Below, in pieces: positions 15,381-24,402 of a stretch of 40,096 bases of DNA (positions within the stretch are counted from its first letter, which is position 1; each line of letters starts with the position of its first letter). The position numbers were made by a program, and so were the translations under genes. The stretch lies in contig JACRBJ010000054.1 in the NCBI GenBank assembly GCA_016234555.1, positions 1 through 40,096 on the forward strand, read 5' to 3'. The notes beneath the pieces are model-generated. The model did no database searches. It was not told the origin of the DNA and was given only the letters and a program-made list of their open reading frames with translations. The stretch comes from Chloroflexota bacterium. GTDB taxonomy: Bacteria > Chloroflexota > Anaerolineae > Anaerolineales > Villigracilaceae.

Positions 15381-16112
15381 ATGGAGAATCTGGTTCAAAC
15401 CATTCGGGAAAAATATCTGCAAACCCTCGACATAATTGCGGATGCGGCTCGTAGTTCGGGACGCAGCCCGGAGGCGGTCAAACTGGTGGTGGTCACGAAG
15501 ACCCAGCCGCTCGAAATTGTCCGCGCCGCCATCGAGGCGGGAGTGAAGATTTTGGGCGAGAATTACCCCGAAGAGGGTGTCATGAAAATTCAATCTCTGC
15601 GCGAATTTTCTGCGGTAGAATGGCACATGATCGGTCATGTGCAAAGCCGCAAGGCGCAGCTTGTGCCGGGGAACTTTAACTTGTTACATTCGCTGGACAG
15701 TTTGAAACTTGCGAAACGATTGGATCGGTTTTGCGCCGAAGCGGGAGTTGTGCTGCCCGTCCTGCTGGAATTCAACGTCGGCGGCGAGGAGAGCAAATCG
15801 GGCTGGCTGGCTGGCGACGAGACGCTTTGGTCCCCGCTGCTGGAGGAACTTGGCGCGGTGATCGCCCTGCCCAACCTGCGGGTGCGCGGCTTGATGACCA
15901 TGCCGCCCCTCGGCTCCGACCCCAATTTCTCGCGTCCCTTCTTTCAAAAGTTGAAGCGTTTGCAGGAATATCTTGCGGCGCAATTTCCACAGGCTGATGT
16001 TTCGGAGCTTTCCATGGGAACCAGCAGCGACTACGAAGCGGCTGTGCGCGAAGGAGCCACCATGGTGAGGATCGGCACCGCCATTGTCGACGCAAGACAT
16101 TACACTACATAG
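15381..16112 (+). CDS. yggS: YggS/YlmE pyridoxal-phosphate homeostasis protein
   Basis: 243 residues with the family landmarks: VVVTKTQP with the PLP-binding Lys, LGENYPEE, WHMIGHVQSRK, LRVRGLMTMPP, and the C-terminal phosphate-binding LSMGTSSDYEAAVREG then TMVRIGTAIVD. This is a single-domain alanine-racemase-like barrel that binds PLP without known catalysis and controls B6 and amino-acid pools in the cytosol. It sits between pgeF and the yggT-yggU pair. I can see only a weak GGGGT ribosome site before the ATG. Confidence 0.94.
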   Translation: MENLVQTIREKYLQTLDIIADAARSSGRSPEAVKLVVVTKTQPLEIVRAAIEAGVKILGENYPEEGVMKIQSLREFSAVEWHMIGHVQSRKAQLVPGNFNLLHSLDSLKLAKRLDRFCAEAGVVLPVLLEFNVGGEESKSGWLAGDETLWSPLLEELGAVIALPNLRVRGLMTMPPLGSDPNFSRPFFQKLKRLQEYLAAQFPQADVSELSMGTSSDYEAAVREGATMVRIGTAIVDARHYTT

Positions 16113-16209
16113 CGCCGCCATAAAAGATGAAACGTAATCGCGATTTTTTGCTTGTAATTCCACCAATGTGCCTGGTAAACCATGTGCCAGGCGGTAACAC
16201 GGAGGCTTG

Positions 16210-16476
16210 ATGGATGTTTCGGCGTTGATCTTTGTGGTAAACACGCTTGGCAATATTTTCGTCTGGATCGTGGTTGCTTCGGTCCTGCTTTCGTTTATTC
16301 TCCCGCCTTATCATCCCGTGCGCGAGGCGCTGGACCGCATTGTCGAGCCTTTTTTGAATCCGATCCGCAGTATCGTGCCTCCGTCCGGGATGTTCGATTT
16401 CAGCCCCGTGGTATTGATCATCCTGATCCAGGTTGTAATGTGGATTTTGAAAGCTATTCTTGTTTCCTTGAGTTGA
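16210..16476 (+). CDS. yggT: YggT/YlmG family membrane protein
   Basis: 88 residues from ATG 16210, with GGAGG 5 nt upstream. Two membrane helices flank the family's conserved amphipathic loop, ALDRIVEPFLNPIRSIVPP, followed by FDFSPVVLIILIQVV. YggT/YlmG proteins are small membrane proteins linked to envelope and division function. In Firmicutes and actinobacteria sepF lies between ylmE and ylmG; here only 97 nt separate them, so sepF is missing from this position. Confidence 0.92.
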   Translation: MDVSALIFVVNTLGNIFVWIVVASVLLSFILPPYHPVREALDRIVEPFLNPIRSIVPPSGMFDFSPVVLIILIQVVMWILKAILVSLS

Positions 16477-16484
16477 GGTGAATC

Positions 16485-16793
16485 ATGTCCAGAAAATATG
16501 AACTCCATAGCGGTCAACGAGGTTCTGCTATCGGTGTGCGAGTCACGCCGCGCGCCAGCCGCAACCAGATCGTGGGCGTGTTGAACGACAACACGGTCAA
16601 GGTGCACCTGGTTTGCGATCCTTCGGATGAGGAGATCAACACCGAGTTGATTGCCTATTTTGCCGAGGTGTTGGGTGTGCCGAAATCCCGCGTGGAAATC
16701 GTCGCCGGCAAAAACGGCAGGGACAAGCTGGTCTCCGTCCTCGATATGGACGTGCAGACGGCGCACCAGCGCGTGCTGGCGCACATGGAATAA
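16485..16793 (+). CDS. yggU: DUF167/YggU family protein
   Basis: 102 residues. The family core is clear: IGVRVTPRASRNQIVGVLND, then VKVHLVCDP and PKSRVEIVAGKNGRDKLVSV. It is a small cytosolic alpha/beta protein of unknown function that commonly follows yggT, as here (8-nt gap, AGGTGA ribosome site). It ends the pgeF-yggS-yggT-yggU run and is followed by a terminator. Confidence 0.93.
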   Translation: MSRKYELHSGQRGSAIGVRVTPRASRNQIVGVLNDNTVKVHLVCDPSDEEINTELIAYFAEVLGVPKSRVEIVAGKNGRDKLVSVLDMDVQTAHQRVLAHME

Positions 16794-16834
16794 TACGGGG
16801 CTTTTGCAGGCTCGTATTCCCCAAACAAAAAGTC

Positions 16835-16864
16835 GCCTGTCATCGGGACAGGCTGCTTTTTGTT
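16835..16864 (+). terminator. Intrinsic terminator after yggU
   Basis: GCCTGTC (16835-16841) pairs with GACAGGC (16847-16853), followed by TGCTTTTTGTTT. It lies 41 nt after the yggU stop, where plus-strand transcription meets the opposing lytic transglycosylase gene. Confidence 0.85.
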
Positions 16865-16949
16865 TCAGTCGCTTGTTGCGTTGTTAATCCTCCCGCTGCA
16901 GCTCTTGGCGGCGGGGACGCCGCCGGGAGCGGGTTAATCGGATAGTCAC

Positions 16950-19367
16950 TTATTGCGCCGTGCCGTACAGCCGCCTGTAGATGACGTAAATCTCGTAGAT
17001 GTTTCGGATGTAGTTGCGCGTCTCCTCGAAGCGGACCGTTTCCAGGAACAGGTCTGGGTCATCGCCGGCGAGTCGCTTCCAGTCCTGGGCGTTGCCGGGT
17101 CCGCCGTTGTAGGCAGCCAGCGCGGCGTAGAGGTCGCCATCCAGCAGGTCGCGGTTCTTTGCGAGATAATGAGTCCCAAATGCCACGCTGACGTCCGGGC
17201 GGTACAAATCCCCTTCGTCGTAGTTCTGGGGCCAGCGAAGCTGCGAGACGATCTGTCCGCCTGTTGAGGGGATGATCTGCATCAGCCCGCGTGCGCCCGC
17301 GCCCGATTCGACGAATCCTTCAAAGAGGCTTTCCTGTCGCACCACGCTAAAGATGAAGAGGGGATCGAAACCGTTGGTCTGGGAATCGGGAATCACCAAC
17401 TCTGAATAATACAATCCATAGCGGATGCGGCTGAAATAGGGCGGGGCCATCATCGACTCGGTGTGCTCGTCCAGCCCGGCGAGGGTCAGCACCTGACGCG
17501 CGGCAAACACGGCGGAGCGATACAAGCCGAGCTTAAGCAGGTGGTCGATCAGGCGGTAGCTGCCGACGGCGTCCCGGTTCGTTTCGAGTTCAGTCCGCAG
17601 GTTTTCGAATTCCAAACGCGCGTCCTCGTAAAGACCCAGTTCCCACAATTCTGTCCCGCGAATCACGCGCTCATCGGAGGCAAGGACGTCCAATCCGTTC
17701 AGGTCTGTTTCCGGGGGAAGGTTGAAGGTGAGCCGCACCCACGAATCCGCGTCCCTGCGCTCAACTGTCAGGTCGGGAGTCAGGTTCGAGGAAATCGGCG
17801 GCGCGAACGGCGCCTGTTCGTTTAACAAGTCCCGGGCGCGTTCGCTGTAATATCCGCTGGGGTCGAGGTTTTGCGCCTCGCGCCACGCATCCATTGCCGC
17901 CTGCTCATCTCCAAGTTTTTGCTGCGACTTGCCGATCCAAAGATACATACGCGCCTTGTCCTCCGCTTTCATGGAGAGGGCGATGTTGCGGTTGAAGGCG
18001 TCCAGCGCCGTGGCAAAATCCCCGTTGCGATAGTTGATGATGCCCGTCAAAAACACGGCAGTCGATGCCTGCTCCGAGCCGGGATATTCGTTTGCCACCC
18101 GCGCCCAGATTTGCAGGGCCTCGTCATATTTTTCGTCGCGTTCATTGATGCGCGCCGCGCTCATCAGGTAATCCGCCGAAAGCTCGCTGTTGGGGACGCC
18201 GTTCACGAAATCCAAAAGGGTCTTTGATGCCGTGCCGTACGATCCGAGGTTGTACCATTCCACGAAAGCCTTTTCGCCGTACGCCTCGCTCCAGCGCGGG
18301 TGGGCTGAATAATTTTCGGTGAAGGTCGTAAAGTCCTTCAACGCAGCTTCGTAATTTCCCAGGTCGCGGTGGGACAATGCGCGGTAATAATACGCCGTGC
18401 CGTCGTTGACCGGATTTTCGGTGATGTAACGGTCGAAGGCGGCAACTGCCACATCGTATTGCCCGGCGAAATAATCCACCAGACCGCGGTCGAGCTGATT
18501 CACTTCCACGTCCGCATCCAGCAGGGCGACCAGGCTGAGATAGGCATAGTACGAAAGCTGATACTCCTCCACCGACAGGCGGAACTTCCCCAGGGCCTCT
18601 TCGTTCTGACCGAGAGCCTGATACGCCAGCCCGGACTCGTACGCCGCCTGTGCTTTGATGTAATCGCTGGTCGTGCGCGCGGAAACGCCATCGTACAACG
18701 CCAGCGCGGATTGGTGATCTCCGAGCTTCGAGTAGGTCCCGGCGACCTTCAGGTCCAGTTGGACATCGTCGCCGAGGGCGGGCGCCTGGATGGCGGCTTT
18801 GTAGGCTGAGATGGCTGAGTCATAGTTTCCGGCCTCGTAGAGCGCGTCGCCGCGCATCTCCTGCGCGTAGGCGTCCAGATAACCGGGGCGCAGCAAAAGA
18901 TAGGTCTGCCACGAATCCGCCGCGGCTTGATAATTGTTCAGCCGGTAAAGCGCCAGTCCCTGCAAAAAGTAAGCCTGTCCCAAATGGACGGAATTGGGGA
19001 AGCCGGTGATCAATGCTTGGAGCGCGGTAAGCGTGTCTTCATAACGTCCCTCTGCAAAATAAATCCGCGCCTCGCCCCATTTGGCGGCTGCCTGCACCTG
19101 CACATCGGGCGAATCCTGAAACGCGGTTTGATAGAGGAGCAGGGCGTTTTCGTAATCGCCGTTGAACAGGGCGCGGTCACCCGCGCTTACGCGCGCGACG
19201 GGCAGCGGAGTGGGGGTGACCGTGGGGGTGAGGGTCGCGGCGGGAGTGAGTGTGGCGCTTGGGGTCAGCGTCCAGCCCGGCGGGATGGTCGGCAGGTTCT
19301 GGAGGACGGAACAGCCTGCGAGCGCGATCACAAGCCAAAGTCCGATGACGATTCTGGTAAGTTTCAT
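16950..19367 (-). CDS. TPR-rich lipoprotein lytic transglycosylase (SLT domain)
   Basis: Start set at ATG 19367, where a lipoprotein signal begins (LTRIVIGLWLVIALAGC); 805 residues. A Thr/Pro-rich linker (TPTVTPTPLP) is followed by at least ten TPR-like repeats (about residues 60-580; for example EARIYFAEGRYEDTLTALQA). The C-terminal SLT domain has VRQESLFEGFVESGAGARG with the catalytic Glu (about residue 680), LMQIIPSTG, and AALAAYNGGPGNAQDW. Overall it is organised like Slt70-type enzymes, which cleave glycan strands to 1,6-anhydro-muropeptides, but it is anchored by lipid on the outer face. It stands alone, convergent with yggU. Confidence 0.93.
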   Translation of the reverse strand: MKLTRIVIGLWLVIALAGCSVLQNLPTIPPGWTLTPSATLTPAATLTPTVTPTPLPVARVSAGDRALFNGDYENALLLYQTAFQDSPDVQVQAAAKWGEARIYFAEGRYEDTLTALQALITGFPNSVHLGQAYFLQGLALYRLNNYQAAADSWQTYLLLRPGYLDAYAQEMRGDALYEAGNYDSAISAYKAAIQAPALGDDVQLDLKVAGTYSKLGDHQSALALYDGVSARTTSDYIKAQAAYESGLAYQALGQNEEALGKFRLSVEEYQLSYYAYLSLVALLDADVEVNQLDRGLVDYFAGQYDVAVAAFDRYITENPVNDGTAYYYRALSHRDLGNYEAALKDFTTFTENYSAHPRWSEAYGEKAFVEWYNLGSYGTASKTLLDFVNGVPNSELSADYLMSAARINERDEKYDEALQIWARVANEYPGSEQASTAVFLTGIINYRNGDFATALDAFNRNIALSMKAEDKARMYLWIGKSQQKLGDEQAAMDAWREAQNLDPSGYYSERARDLLNEQAPFAPPISSNLTPDLTVERRDADSWVRLTFNLPPETDLNGLDVLASDERVIRGTELWELGLYEDARLEFENLRTELETNRDAVGSYRLIDHLLKLGLYRSAVFAARQVLTLAGLDEHTESMMAPPYFSRIRYGLYYSELVIPDSQTNGFDPLFIFSVVRQESLFEGFVESGAGARGLMQIIPSTGGQIVSQLRWPQNYDEGDLYRPDVSVAFGTHYLAKNRDLLDGDLYAALAAYNGGPGNAQDWKRLAGDDPDLFLETVRFEETRNYIRNIYEIYVIYRRLYGTAQ

Positions 19368-19550
19368 CCCGTTTTTATACTGGCAAAAGACAGGCGCGTC
19401 AAGCGGGGTGAATTGCAAGCGGGTCAAGGATTCTCCAAAATCTTCATGGGTATTTGATGCCAACTACAGGATATCCGCTTCATCGCACCTCTGCCCGACA
19501 GTGATGCCAAAAGGTGTATAGGGCGAAATGTCTGGAAAGCAAATAACAAG

Positions 19551-19590
19551 TAAAAGCGGTTCCGAAAGTTTATCCTCCAGAACCGCTTTT
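19551..19590 (-). terminator. Terminator of the solute-binding protein/kinase/regulator operon
   Basis: AAAAGCGGTTC (19552-19562) pairs perfectly with GAACCGCTTTT (19580-19590) around a 17-nt loop; a short T-run lies on the minus-strand side. It lies 22 nt after the response-regulator stop. The plus-strand side also has CTTTTTGTTTT, so it could act in both directions. Confidence 0.75.
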
Positions 19591-19611
19591 TGTTTTGAGC
19601 CATTTGATTTT

Positions 19612-20241
19612 TTATACCAACTTCCTCTGCAGCGCCAAACTCACCGCGGAGACGCGGTTGTCCACGCCAAGTTTCATCAGAATGTTGCTGATGTGGTACT
19701 TGACCGTCGAAAGGCTGATGACCAGTCGCTCGGCGATCTCGGCGTTGTTCAAGCCGTCCACCATTAGTTTCAGTACTTCGAGTTCACGGTCAGTCAGGGT
19801 CTCAGTCTCCTCCGCCTGCTGGTTCGCGCGGACAAGCGCCTGCGCCGCTTCGGGGGACAACGTCATCTTGCCTTCCTTTGCAGCTTTGATCGCTGCCGCC
19901 AGTTCACGTGCAGTGACGTTCTTCATCAGGTAGCCGACTGCGCCCGCCTTGAGCGCGTTCTGCACCAGTTCGTCTTCCTGAAAGCTGGTCAGCGCCACGA
20001 TCTGAATTTGCGGATTCTGCTTCTTGATCGCCTGTGTCGCGGCGACACCGTCCATGACGGGCATCATCAAGTCCATCAGGATGACATCGGGTTTGAGCAG
20101 GTTGGCGCGGACGACGGCTTGCTCGCCGTTTTCGGCTTCACCGACCAGTTCCAGGTCAGGGTTGACGCTGAGGAAGGCGCCCAATCCAGAACGGACGACG
20201 GCGTGATCATCGACGAGCATGATGCGGATTTTGTTTGTCAT
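19612..20241 (-). CDS. NarL/LuxR-type response regulator
   Basis: Start at ATG 20241 with AGGAG 6 nt upstream; 209 residues. The receiver domain carries Asp11/Asp12 (IMLVDDH), the phospho-acceptor Asp57 in DVILMDLMMPVMDG, the ALTS switch residue and the AVGYLMKN lysine. The C-terminal LuxR HTH is TLTDRELEVLKLMVDGLNNA, then IAERLVISLSTVKYHISNIL. It is last in the operon with the six-PAS kinase, which has the matching NarX-like transmitter, so the pair is almost certainly cognate. A palindrome overlapping the kinase stop separates the two genes and may tune expression. Targets are unknown; a palindrome at the operon promoter is a candidate. Confidence 0.95.
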   Translation of the reverse strand: MTNKIRIMLVDDHAVVRSGLGAFLSVNPDLELVGEAENGEQAVVRANLLKPDVILMDLMMPVMDGVAATQAIKKQNPQIQIVALTSFQEDELVQNALKAGAVGYLMKNVTARELAAAIKAAKEGKMTLSPEAAQALVRANQQAEETETLTDRELEVLKLMVDGLNNAEIAERLVISLSTVKYHISNILMKLGVDNRVSAVSLALQRKLV

Positions 20242-20260
20242 GTTTTCTCCTTGGGGCATG

Positions 20261-20287
20261 GTAGGGGCGGGGTTACCCCGCCCCTAC
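20261..20287. repeat. Perfect 12-bp palindrome overlapping the kinase stop codon
   Basis: GTAGGGGCGGGG (20261-20272), TTA, CCCCGCCCCTAC (20276-20287) is a perfect inverted repeat with a 3-nt loop. The TTA is the kinase stop codon on the minus strand, so the final kinase codons lie within the hairpin. The motif resembles short GC-rich intergenic palindromes spread through many Chloroflexota genomes as I recall. There is no T-run, so it is not a terminator. It sits 20 nt before the regulator start. Confidence 0.75.
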
Positions 20288-23200
20288 GGATGGTTGCCAT
20301 ACCACTGAAATCTGCGTCCCTTCACCGGGTTCGCTGTAAATACTGAGTTTTGCGCCGATGGCATCGGAGCGTTCACGCATGATCTTCACACCGAGATGGT
20401 CGGCGGTGACGGTGGATGGATCGAAGCCTGCACCGTTGTCTGCCACGGTCAGGCGGACGGTATCGCCCATACGCAGGGTGACGATGGCTTCGCTGGCTTT
20501 GGAATGTTTGAAAACGTTGTTCAGCGCCTCCTGCGCGATGCGGTACAGGCTGATCTGCACATCGGCGGGAAGTTTGCGCTCGCCTTCGGCGCTAAGCTGA
20601 ATGTTGATTCGGGCACGACCAGACAGGGCTTCGGTCAACTGGCGAAGCAGGGTCGGCAATGGGACTTCGACCAAAGCGTTCGGGCGGAGTTCCACCAGCA
20701 GGGTGCGCATCTCCGCCAGTGCGCCACGGGTGAGTTGACGCAATTCCTCGAGGCGGCGTTTCCCTTCCGACGGATTCATCTCCCAGATGTCGGGTAACAC
20801 GTCCGCGATCAAGGTCGTTGAAAAGAGGGTCTGGGTCACGGCATCGTGCAGGTCACGGGCAAGGCGGGTACGTTCCGCTGCGACGGCGTCCTGTGCGGCT
20901 TTCTCACGCAGGCGTTCGTTGGCGAGGTTCAACTCCTCGGTGCGTTCGGTGATGCGCAGTTCCAACTGTCGGCGGTGATCGGCTTCCTGCGCGGCGAGTT
21001 TTTCGGCAACGCGTTTTTCCTCGGTGATGTCTTCTATCATGCCGATGATATAGAGCGGTTCGCCATCCGCACCATGCACAGACGAGAAGTTCACCCGTCC
21101 CCAAAAGATATCACCATTCTTGCGAAGATAGCGCTTTTCGACTGTATATTGGTCACGCCTGCCTTCCACCAATTCAATGAACAGATGACGGTCGAAGAAG
21201 CGGTCTTCCTCGACCACCAGCATCGTCGGATCGATCTCCCTAATTTCTTCCTGTGAATACCCCGTCATGCGCTCGGCAGTCTGGTTGATCTGCGTGATGT
21301 GTCGGTCTAGGGTCATCACCGCCACACCGACGGCGGCGTTATCGAACATCGAGCGGAAGCGCGCCTCGGATTCGCGCAACTCTTCCGTCTTACGTTTCTT
21401 ATCGTCGATGTTCTCGGTCATTGCCACAACGTATTTTGGTTTGCCATCCACATCGCGCACAACCGAACTCGTAATCCGCACCCAAAAGATGTGTCCATCC
21501 TTGTGAACGTAACGTTTCTCGACCTGGAACACGTCGAGTCTGTTTTCCGACATTGCCTGGCGTTCCTCAGATCCAAGCTCTGCGTCAGGCGGATAGGTCA
21601 AATCCGCGCCGCTCATTTTTTCGCCTTCTTCGCGACTGTACCCTGTCATCTGGATCAACGCCTCGTTGACGGCAATCGGACGACGGTCCAGACCGATGAG
21701 GGCAATGCCAATGGCGGCGTTGTCGAACATGGCGCGGAAGCGTGCTTCGGACTCACGCAATTCCTCGCTGGCGCGCTTGCTTTGATCGATATCCTCGGCG
21801 ATCACGATCATGTATCGAACCTTCCCCGCTTCATCTCGGACCGCTGAAAGGCTTTGCCGCATCCAATGGATTCTGCCATCTTTATGGGCGTAACGTTTTT
21901 CGACCTGGTAACTCTCGCGCTTGCCCTCCAGGATTTCATGGAATTCAGCCATGCCGACATTCTGGTCTTCGGGGTAAGTCACACCACGCCCGCCAAGCTC
22001 GATTAATTCAGCTTCAGAACGACCCGATAATTTCACCAGTGTGGGGTTGACCGCCAGAGTCTTTCCTTCGGGAGAGATGATGCTAATTCCCACTGCGGCG
22101 TTATCGAACATGGCGCGGAAGCGGGCTTCAGATTCTTGCAACGCTTCAGATTTTCGCTTCTGGTCGTCGATATCCTCGACCATGTTAACCAGATAAGATG
22201 GCTGTCCATTTGCGTCGCGTACCAGTGAAATGGTCAGGCGCGCCCAGGCCACCTCACCGTTTTTGCGGACATATCTTTTTTCAACGCTGTAGAAATCACG
22301 CTTGCCAGCCATCATCTCCGCGAACAAGTCCATGCCGACCTGCGCATCCTCGGGATAACTATTTTGGCTGTCACTACGTTGTTTCAATTCCTCTTCGGTG
22401 TAGCCCGATATTTTGCAAAGAGCAGCGTTGGCGGCAAGCAAGTTTCCATTTATCTCGCCCAACCCCATGCCGATGGCGGCGCTTTCGAACATGGCGCGAA
22501 ACTTCGCTTCTGATTCGCGCAATTTCGCCAGCGTGAGACGCTCCTCGTTGATGTCCGCAAGCATGCCCACGATGTGCAGTGGCGCGCCTTGCGCGTCGCG
22601 TACCATGCTCATGGTAATGCGCGCCCAAAATGCCTCGCCATTATTGCGGATATAACGGTGCTCATCGGAAAACTGGTTTATTTTTCCTTCCAACAACTCC
22701 TGCATGCTTTGTGCCGCTTTGGGTTGGTCGTCAGGATGTAGCACAAGCACATTGGTTTGTCCAACCAGTTCATCACACTTGTGCCCAAATATGCCGCAAA
22801 GGGCTGGGTTGATATTGGTGACCTTCCCGTCCAACCCCATGATCTCAATTCCAATCGCCGAGGTTTCGAACATCGTTCGGAAACGCGCTTCTGATTCGGC
22901 AAGTGCTGCACTTTTACTCTTTTGATCGTCGATATCCTCGATCTGTCCCACCAGGTAGGCAGGTTGCCCATTTGCATCGCGCACCAGTGAGAGCGTCAGG
23001 CGTATCCAAAAGATTTCGCCGTTCTTGCGCAGGTAACGTCTTTCGATGCTATAGTGTGGACGTTTGCCTTCCAGCATTTCGACGTACAATTCCCTGCCCA
23101 CATGCGCATCGGGCGGATAGACGTTATCACTGTCACTGCGCTGTTTCAATTCATCTTCGCTATAACCCGACATCGCGCAAACTGCGGCATTTACCGCCAG

Positions 23201-24376
23201 GATTTTCCCATCGAGGGACATTACCGCCATGCCAATGGCGGAGCTCTCGAAAGCGGCACGGAAGCGTTGTTCCATCTGCTGCCGTTCGGCTTCGCGCTGT
23301 TGCAAGGCATCGGTCATCTGATCGAACGAATGCGCCAGCGTGGTCAATTCGCCCAGTCCCCGCAAGCTTGAGACGCGCGCACTCAAATCGCCATCCTGTA
23401 CGCGTTTCACCACGCCCAGCAAATTGTTCAGCGGATGTAGGAACATCGTTGCGCTTACCCACCACGCAATTCCAAACGCAAACACAACCACCAGTCCCAA
23501 CAAAGCCAGTTTCCAGCGCAGGTTGGCATAAGCTTGCGTATATAACTCATTAACCGGATAACCCAAATGCAGAATGGCTGAATTTCCCAGTGGGACGATC
23601 GTATGCAGGCGAACCGCGCCATCGAAATCGGCACCTTCAACAATATTCTCTCCTGCTTGGAGGGAGCGAAACCAATCCGACTCCGTGGCTGCCAGACCGT
23701 CAACCGGTACTTTTTCCATTCCAACAGTTTGCCACAGCGCCGCACCATCCGGAGCAAGCAAGGTGACAGACGCGTCAGCCGGCAGTGAAATTTCACTTTG
23801 CCAATTTTCCAGCCAATTTGTTTCAAATGTCGCAACGATGACGGTCTGAACATTTCCATCCAGCGAAAGCGCCGGGTAGGATACATTCACAAATGGCCGA
23901 CCAGTTGACGGATTCAAACGGTATACGCCGGCGGATAAATCCAAAGTTTGGAGCGCAGCCTGGAAATCCGTTTGAGATGCGATATTCCTACCCCCCTGCA
24001 CCGAATTGATTGCACAATAAATATTGCCCTGCGCATCAGCCAGCACCAGGTTCACGGCGTCGGGAGCCAGTCGTTCATACGCAAAACGCAGAGCGGTAAA
24101 AACCTGTGTACAATTGTTGGAGGTGCGTATATCGTTAAGACGCACCAGGTCCGTGAATACGGTGCGTGCTTCAATGAGTAAATGGTCGAAATCACTTTGC
24201 GCATGGTCAACGACATGCACGCTCTCCAATTTTCGTTCATTGAGGTTTTCTTGAAGATCACTCCACGCCCCAAAAACCTGCACGCCCAGCGCCGGGATGA
24301 CAACCAGTAGCACCAGTAAAAACAATCGCGCACGCGCCGTATTATATAATTTGGTTTTTGGAGATTGTAATGACAT
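20273..24376 (-). CDS. Membrane sensor histidine kinase with HAMP and six PAS domains (NarX/HisKA_3 type)
   Basis: Start at ATG 24376 (GGAG upstream); 1367 residues. Order: TM1 (about 15-38), an extracytoplasmic sensor region of about 245 residues, TM2 (about 290-312), HAMP (to about 365), six PAS/PAC units starting near residues 371, 496, 624, 749, 877 and 1005 (each opening with F-R-x-M/A-F-x-x-x-A-x-G), a coiled coil (RITERTEELNLANERLREKA), HisKA_3 with RLARDLHDAVTQ (His about 1174) and an HATPase with EALNNVFKHS and DNGAGFD. The PAS units repeat with a DNA period of about 380 nt, so they arose by duplication. It lies between a solute-binding protein gene (26-nt gap) and its response regulator. 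Ligands are unknown. Confidence 0.94.
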   Translation of the reverse strand: MSLQSPKTKLYNTARARLFLLVLLVVIPALGVQVFGAWSDLQENLNERKLESVHVVDHAQSDFDHLLIEARTVFTDLVRLNDIRTSNNCTQVFTALRFAYERLAPDAVNLVLADAQGNIYCAINSVQGGRNIASQTDFQAALQTLDLSAGVYRLNPSTGRPFVNVSYPALSLDGNVQTVIVATFETNWLENWQSEISLPADASVTLLAPDGAALWQTVGMEKVPVDGLAATESDWFRSLQAGENIVEGADFDGAVRLHTIVPLGNSAILHLGYPVNELYTQAYANLRWKLALLGLVVVFAFGIAWWVSATMFLHPLNNLLGVVKRVQDGDLSARVSSLRGLGELTTLAHSFDQMTDALQQREAERQQMEQRFRAAFESSAIGMAVMSLDGKILAVNAAVCAMSGYSEDELKQRSDSDNVYPPDAHVGRELYVEMLEGKRPHYSIERRYLRKNGEIFWIRLTLSLVRDANGQPAYLVGQIEDIDDQKSKSAALAESEARFRTMFETSAIGIEIMGLDGKVTNINPALCGIFGHKCDELVGQTNVLVLHPDDQPKAAQSMQELLEGKINQFSDEHRYIRNNGEAFWARITMSMVRDAQGAPLHIVGMLADINEERLTLAKLRESEAKFRAMFESAAIGMGLGEINGNLLAANAALCKISGYTEEELKQRSDSQNSYPEDAQVGMDLFAEMMAGKRDFYSVEKRYVRKNGEVAWARLTISLVRDANGQPSYLVNMVEDIDDQKRKSEALQESEARFRAMFDNAAVGISIISPEGKTLAVNPTLVKLSGRSEAELIELGGRGVTYPEDQNVGMAEFHEILEGKRESYQVEKRYAHKDGRIHWMRQSLSAVRDEAGKVRYMIVIAEDIDQSKRASEELRESEARFRAMFDNAAIGIALIGLDRRPIAVNEALIQMTGYSREEGEKMSGADLTYPPDAELGSEERQAMSENRLDVFQVEKRYVHKDGHIFWVRITSSVVRDVDGKPKYVVAMTENIDDKKRKTEELRESEARFRSMFDNAAVGVAVMTLDRHITQINQTAERMTGYSQEEIREIDPTMLVVEEDRFFDRHLFIELVEGRRDQYTVEKRYLRKNGDIFWGRVNFSSVHGADGEPLYIIGMIEDITEEKRVAEKLAAQEADHRRQLELRITERTEELNLANERLREKAAQDAVAAERTRLARDLHDAVTQTLFSTTLIADVLPDIWEMNPSEGKRRLEELRQLTRGALAEMRTLLVELRPNALVEVPLPTLLRQLTEALSGRARINIQLSAEGERKLPADVQISLYRIAQEALNNVFKHSKASEAIVTLRMGDTVRLTVADNGAGFDPSTVTADHLGVKIMRERSDAIGAKLSIYSEPGEGTQISVVWQPSVGAG

Positions 24377-24402
24377 GGCGGACTCCAACGTCTCTTGAAA
24401 TT

